22,990 nucleotides of DNA from a virus, in the IMG/VR virus record IMGVR_UViG_3300009161_000248, positions 1 to 22,990 of that record. The stretch is one strand, 5' to 3'. Under the pieces are notes generated by a model. That model saw nothing but the letters and a program-made list of their open reading frames with translations, searched no databases and had not been told where the DNA came from. Positions 20,431 to 22,990 of this stretch are shown here, one piece after another. The position numbers and the translations under genes were made by a program. The first letter of the stretch is position 1. The number at the start of each line of letters is the position of its first letter.

Positions 20431-20909
20431 TTACACAACAATATTTGCAGCATCTATTTTCTTACGTTGATGGGCTTTTATACTGGAAAATTTCTCGCTC
20501 ACATTGCATCCACGTCGGCGATTTAGCGGGGTGCGGACTAAAAAATGGGCGCAGAACCATACATATTGACGATCGCATTTACTATTTGCACCGGCTTGTA
20601 TTTCTATACCACTATGGTTGGTTGCCTAGGGAGATAGACCACATTGACGCTAACCCCAACAATAGCCGCGTAAAGAACTTACGCGCAGCGACTAGAACTG
20701 AAAATCAGTACAACGCTCGTTTGCGCTCAGACAACCTATCTGGTGCAAAGAATGTCCAATGGTACAAACAGACTAAAAAATGGCGCGTTGTTTTAAGGGT
20801 AAATAAGACCCGCAAGCACATTGGTTTCTTTAGCGATTTTGAACTGGCAGAACTTGTCGCTACGGAAGCCCGGGATAAATTTCACGGCGCATTTGCAAGG
20901 AGCAAATAA
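20427..20909 (+). CDS. HNH homing-type endonuclease with AP2-like DNA-binding domain
   Basis: A 160-aa protein. The HNH core is at about residues 52-96: LHRLVF (H55), EIDHIDANPNNSRVKNLRAA (D71, H72, D74, N79, N84), then TENQYN. Residues 107-139 (KNVQWYKQTKKWRVVLRVN, then IGFFSDFELA) resemble the AP2-type DNA-binding module found in free-standing phage homing enzymes. It would nick or cut related phage DNA lacking the gene and so spread itself. Its base composition is clearly more AT-rich than the helicase upstream, a sign of recent arrival. It is nevertheless coupled to the helicase by ATGA and to the next gene with a one-base frame change at TAAATG. Confidence 0.9.
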   Translation: MITQQYLQHLFSYVDGLLYWKISRSHCIHVGDLAGCGLKNGRRTIHIDDRIYYLHRLVFLYHYGWLPREIDHIDANPNNSRVKNLRAATRTENQYNARLRSDNLSGAKNVQWYKQTKKWRVVLRVNKTRKHIGFFSDFELAELVATEARDKFHGAFARSK

Positions 20910-21068
20910 ATGACACGCAAAGAACTGGCGAAAGCCAAACTGAAGATTGCACTACGGGAGTTAGTAATCCGCACGCGGCAGTATAACGCCGCCCGACGGG
21001 GGCTGATTAAGGTAATGAAAACGATTGCTAAACTGGAGGCACAAATTGAAAAAGCTAACCTGGCGTGA
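20910..21068 (+). CDS. 52-aa basic helical protein
   Basis: The ATG directly follows the HNH stop (TAAATG) and has a strong AAGGAG site at 20897-20902. It begins MTRKELAKAKLKIALREL and ends KLEAQIEKANLA. The whole peptide is predicted helical, probably coiled coil, with a strongly basic first half and heptad-like Leu/Ile spacing. No family is recognised. It overlaps the next gene by 23 bases. Oligomerisation or nucleic-acid contact is possible from composition only. Confidence 0.65.
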   Translation: MTRKELAKAKLKIALRELVIRTRQYNAARRGLIKVMKTIAKLEAQIEKANLA

Positions 21069-21249
21069 GCTAAACCATAACCTTGGCACCAAAACCGAGG
21101 CCGAGGTGCTGGACATGCTTACCGAAGAACGCGCCAACCTGCGGCGCATCGTGGTGCTGGAGCGCCTGCACCAGCGGTATAACAGCCTGCGGGTATCGCG
21201 GGAGCGTATTGAGATACTGAAGGGAGCCACGGCCAAATGGAAAAGATGA
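21046..21249 (+). CDS. 67-aa helical protein with TTG start
   Basis: I place the start at TTG 21046, which has GGAGG at 21034-21038 at ideal distance; the alternative TTG further up lacks a site. It then reads MKKLTWRELNHNLGTKTEAE and ends LKGATAKWKR. Charged and helical (TEERANLRRIVVLERLHQRY), without Cys or membrane segment. It overlaps both neighbours. Function unknown. Confidence 0.65.
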   Translation: MKKLTWRELNHNLGTKTEAEVLDMLTEERANLRRIVVLERLHQRYNSLRVSRERIEILKGATAKWKR

Positions 21250-21401
21250 CGCTGACGCAGTTTAAGGTGGTTTTGGAAAAGTTCATGCTTGCGCGCGGGC
21301 GTTACATGAACTCACCCACTAGCACGACATCAAAGGCATGGAAAGCTGCCGATCTTGAGTTAGCTAATGCTTATAACAAATACATGGAGACAAGAAAATG
21401 A
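21237..21401 (+). CDS. 54-aa protein of unknown function
   Basis: ATG 21237 gives MEKMTLTQFKVVLEKFML and on; a second ATG at 21246 overlaps the preceding stop as ATGA and could be the true start, giving 51 aa. The end is NAYNKYMETRK. The middle has TSKAWKAADLELANAY, an amphipathic helix pattern. It sits in a run of coupled tiny genes. No family recognised. Confidence 0.6.
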   Translation: MEKMTLTQFKVVLEKFMLARGRYMNSPTSTTSKAWKAADLELANAYNKYMETRK

Positions 21402-21553
21402 TTCAGACAAACGAGGAAAAGGTAGCCGCCGCTATTGCATACCTGCGTTCGCGGGATAAATACCTGCTGGACAACGGCAAGTGGATTCCGACGCCAGCCG
21501 GTCAAACTGATGTGCGGCAGACAATCGCACAGTATCGGGAGGCGGTGAAATGA
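21398..21553 (+). CDS. 51-aa protein of unknown function
   Basis: Starts in an ATGA overlap with the preceding stop (MIQTNEEKVAAAIAYLRS). It contains KYLLDNGKWIPTPAGQTDVR and ends IAQYREAVK. The mix of a helix, a Trp-Pro turn and a second helix suggests a small folded domain. Coupled to both neighbours by 4-base overlaps. Confidence 0.6.
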   Translation: MIQTNEEKVAAAIAYLRSRDKYLLDNGKWIPTPAGQTDVRQTIAQYREAVK

Positions 21554-21666
21554 AAGCCATTGTGCTAGCGATTGCATTTTGCTCATCGCTCTCCTTTGTT
21601 GTCGGTGTGGTCAACGGGACGATAGCGGCAAATAAAATAGTGCCAACGAAGGAGTGCGGGAAATGA
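21550..21666 (+). CDS. 38-aa putative membrane or secreted peptide
   Basis: Starts in an ATGA overlap. Residues 3-21 (AIVLAIAFCSSLSFVVGVV) are hydrophobic after a single Lys, so it is either a single-span inner-membrane peptide or a signal sequence with a short exported tail. It ends IVPTKECGK; the KECGK end is shared with two genes downstream because of a repeated DNA cassette at the gene junctions. Function unknown. Confidence 0.5.
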   Translation: MKAIVLAIAFCSSLSFVVGVVNGTIAANKIVPTKECGK

Positions 21667-22175
21667 GTGAGACTAAAAAGATGGGGTTTACCCACGACGA
21701 CAAAAACAACGTAACCGTTGACTGGTGGACTCCCAAATGGGTGTTTGACCTGATGGATGCCAAATTTGCGCTTGACCCTTGTTCGCCAAAAGGTGGTGTG
21801 CCGTGGATACCAGCCGCTAAACACTACACGGTTGAGGACGATGGGCTATTGCAACCGTGGGACGGGATGGTGTGGTGCAACCCCCCGTATGGTAAATACA
21901 CTGGGAAGTGGATGCAGAAGATGCACCAACACGCCAACGGAGTTGCGCTAGTGTTTGCCCGCACTGATTGCCAATGGTTTCACAATTACGTGGCAGAGGC
22001 TGACGCGTTGTTGTTTCTTAAAGGGCGGGTGCAGTTCGTTGACGCGACGAGCGCCACCAAAGGCGGCGGCGCGGGGTGTGGTTCACTACTTGCGGCATGG
22101 GGCAATGAAGCTGTCGATTGTCTGATACGCATGAAGCAAATGGGGCATTACACAGTGAAGGAGTGCGGGAAATGA
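21663..22175 (+). CDS. DNA N6-adenine methyltransferase (phage Dam-like)
   Basis: A 170-aa enzyme of the phage DNA_N-6-adenine-MTase family. The start is ATG 21663 with AAGGAG eight bases upstream; an in-frame GTG at 21654 falls inside that site. WWTPKWVFD at residues 21-29 and FALDPCSPKGG at 35-45 correspond to the SAM-binding part, WCNPPYGKYTGKW at 71-83 contains the catalytic NPPY, and LFLKGRVQFVDA at 117-128 is typical of the family. It transfers methyl to N6 of adenine in DNA, most likely to protect phage DNA from host restriction. The stop overlaps the next ATG (ATGA). Its last residues KECGK come from the repeated junction cassette. Confidence 0.92.
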   Translation: MSETKKMGFTHDDKNNVTVDWWTPKWVFDLMDAKFALDPCSPKGGVPWIPAAKHYTVEDDGLLQPWDGMVWCNPPYGKYTGKWMQKMHQHANGVALVFARTDCQWFHNYVAEADALLFLKGRVQFVDATSATKGGGAGCGSLLAAWGNEAVDCLIRMKQMGHYTVKECGK

Positions 22176-22438
22176 GTAGCGACAAAGCGTACCGGGCACT
22201 GAAGGAACGGTATTGCGCTCTTGAACGCGAACTTGCCGCAGCAAAGGCCGAAATTGCGGCGCTGCGGAAGGATGCGGAGTATGCCGACCTGTTGAGATGG
22301 GCTGAGTCACATCCTGAAATCGCCTATAACTCCATAACGTCGTGGTGGGCGCAAGCTGGGCGAGGATGCCGCGAAAGAGAGTTTATGTTCTCCAATTGCA
22401 TTAAGGGCGCAAAGAGGATGAAGGAGTGCGGGAAATGA
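22172..22438 (+). CDS. 88-aa coiled-coil phage protein
   Basis: The ATG at 22172 lies in the junction cassette with AAGGAG upstream. Residues 6-36 (AYRALKERYCALERELAAAK and on) are a predicted coiled coil, followed by AEYADLLRWAESHPEIAYNS, a segment common in small accessory phage proteins that start with a coiled coil. It ends GAKRMKECGK, again from the junction cassette. Function unknown. Confidence 0.7.
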   Translation: MSSDKAYRALKERYCALERELAAAKAEIAALRKDAEYADLLRWAESHPEIAYNSITSWWAQAGRGCREREFMFSNCIKGAKRMKECGK

Positions 22439-22674
22439 GCGAAGTCTTAGAAATCACGCGCAAATTCACCCTACTGGGCAAGATGAGGCACTACCTGTTT
22501 GAATGCCCTACGTTCTGGCGGAGGAAGCCATCATTCCAGTGTCCAGTCTGCGACGCGACTTACAGATGCTATTGGGATGGCAACGACGTTGGCGGGAAGA
22601 TCAACGTCTGCAAGGCATGCACCTACGGCTACGACACACAGGGCGGTTGGATAAAGGAGAAGAACGGTGGATAA
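22435..22674 (+). CDS. 79-aa zinc-ribbon protein
   Basis: The start ATG 22435 is in the third copy of the junction cassette. Two CxxC pairs, FQCPVCDATY (C36, C39) and NVCKACTYGY (C59, C62), are separated by 19 residues, a classical zinc-ribbon arrangement; C24 and C45 are extra. The N-terminal part is basic (MRHYLFECPTFWRRKPS). Such small zinc ribbons bind nucleic acid or proteins; which applies here is not visible. It overlaps the next gene by 8 bases. Confidence 0.7.
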   Translation: MSEVLEITRKFTLLGKMRHYLFECPTFWRRKPSFQCPVCDATYRCYWDGNDVGGKINVCKACTYGYDTQGGWIKEKNGG

Positions 22675-22888
22675 ATACAAAAACATTGAAAAAGTAAAGC
22701 AATTAGATTTTGACCACCTTGACATGCTGGTGAGCGAGCGCATCGGTGCGCTGAAACTGTTAGCGCAGGGCATGAATGAGCGTGAAGTAAACGACGAGAT
22801 TTGCCGCGACCTGATACTGCCTTGCGTTTATTTGCTGGCGCAGTTTCTTGAGTCTGTGAAGATTGAGGATGAGGAGAAGAACACATGA
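22667..22888 (+). CDS. 73-aa helical acidic protein
   Basis: Starts with GTG at 22667, behind AAAGGAG (22655-22661), giving MDKYKNIEKVKQLDFDHLDM. The rest is helical and acidic, ending FLESVKIEDEEKNT. It has two Cys (EICRDLILPCVYL) and no membrane span. Coupled to both neighbours, with an ATGA at its end. No family recognised. Confidence 0.65.
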   Translation: MDKYKNIEKVKQLDFDHLDMLVSERIGALKLLAQGMNEREVNDEICRDLILPCVYLLAQFLESVKIEDEEKNT

Positions 22889-22990
22889 CATACGAGGAGT
22901 TTCAAGAATATGTACGTGCCAAGTGTTTGTACGAAACAATTTATAGCGATAGCGATGGGCGGGAAATACTGATCATTCGGATGCTAGATG
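22885..22990 (+). CDS. Partial small gene at the right edge
   Basis: The ATG at 22885 overlaps the preceding stop (ATGA) and has GAGGAG upstream. The frame, beginning MTYEEFQEYVRAKCLYETIY, is open to the window end (35 codons visible). Too short to classify. Confidence 0.55.
   Translation, partial: MTYEEFQEYVRAKCLYETIYSDSDGREILIIRMLD

Larger units (their letters stand above)
21648..22439 (+). repeat. Stop-start junction cassette, three copies
   Basis: An identical 20-bp element containing GGAGTGCGGGAAATGAG occurs at 21648-21667, 22157-22176 and 22420-22439. Each copy encodes the last residues (KECGK) and stop of one gene, carries the AAGGAG ribosome site, and supplies the ATGAG start of the next gene in the shifted frame. 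Confidence 0.95.

Noticed and set aside
21654-21662. GTG start for the adenine methyltransferase
   Set aside because: The GTG falls inside the AAGGAG site and adds three residues; the ATG at 21663 is correctly spaced and the same in the two other junction copies.

Overview
The window is part of the genome of a tailed double-stranded DNA phage. The evidence is a small and large terminase pair, a P22-type portal, a tail-collar fibre protein, a family A DNA polymerase, a primase-helicase and many tiny translationally coupled genes. The large portal and short collar-type fibre genes suggest a podovirus-like virion. The Shine-Dalgarno sequences (AAGGAG-like) and sigma70-type promoters fit a Gram-negative, probably proteobacterial, host; the exact host cannot be read from the sequence. 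I see no integrase, repressor, tRNA, insertion sequence or CRISPR array.

There are four transcription blocks. (1) 7444 down to 1, minus strand: virion genes in the order terminase small subunit, terminase large subunit, three very small basic proteins, portal, a four-helix-type protein, a 90-aa protein, a tail-collar fibre, a repeat-containing fibre and a glycine-rich fibre that runs off the edge. (2) 8135 to 10805, plus strand: short accessory or early genes, among them a shortened beta sliding clamp-like protein and two putative membrane microproteins. They are separated by GC-rich hairpins and a recurring CTAAACTAA-type leader, and end at a clear terminator (10826-10850). (3) 17563 down to 10849, minus strand: replication genes, in order a DUF2800 PD-(D/E)XK nuclease, a probable ssDNA-binding-type protein, two small proteins, family A polymerase and primase-helicase. 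(4) 17673 to the right edge, plus strand: VRR-NUC nuclease, a 67-aa protein, C5-cytosine methyltransferase with a second long reading frame nested inside it, SNF2-type helicase, HNH homing-type endonuclease, and a chain of tiny genes around an N6-adenine methyltransferase.

Blocks 1 and 2 diverge from a 690-bp gene-free region (7445-8134) holding an (CAGG)11 microsatellite, three iteron-like 21-22 bp repeats and candidate promoters. Blocks 3 and 4 diverge from a 109-bp gap that contains a perfect consensus sigma70 promoter (TTGACA, 18 bp, TATAAT) on the minus strand, an overlapping promoter on the plus strand, and a 17-bp palindrome across the overlap, which looks like a switch.

Functionally, blocks 3 and 4 give a near-complete replication and recombination set (helicase-primase, polymerase, two nucleases, SNF2 helicase, candidate SSB) plus two DNA methyltransferases of different chemistry, probably used to resist host restriction. 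The most unusual items are the nested frame inside the cytosine methyltransferase, the 1.5-domain sliding clamp, the hairpin/leader cassettes in block 2, and a repeated stop-start junction cassette in block 4.
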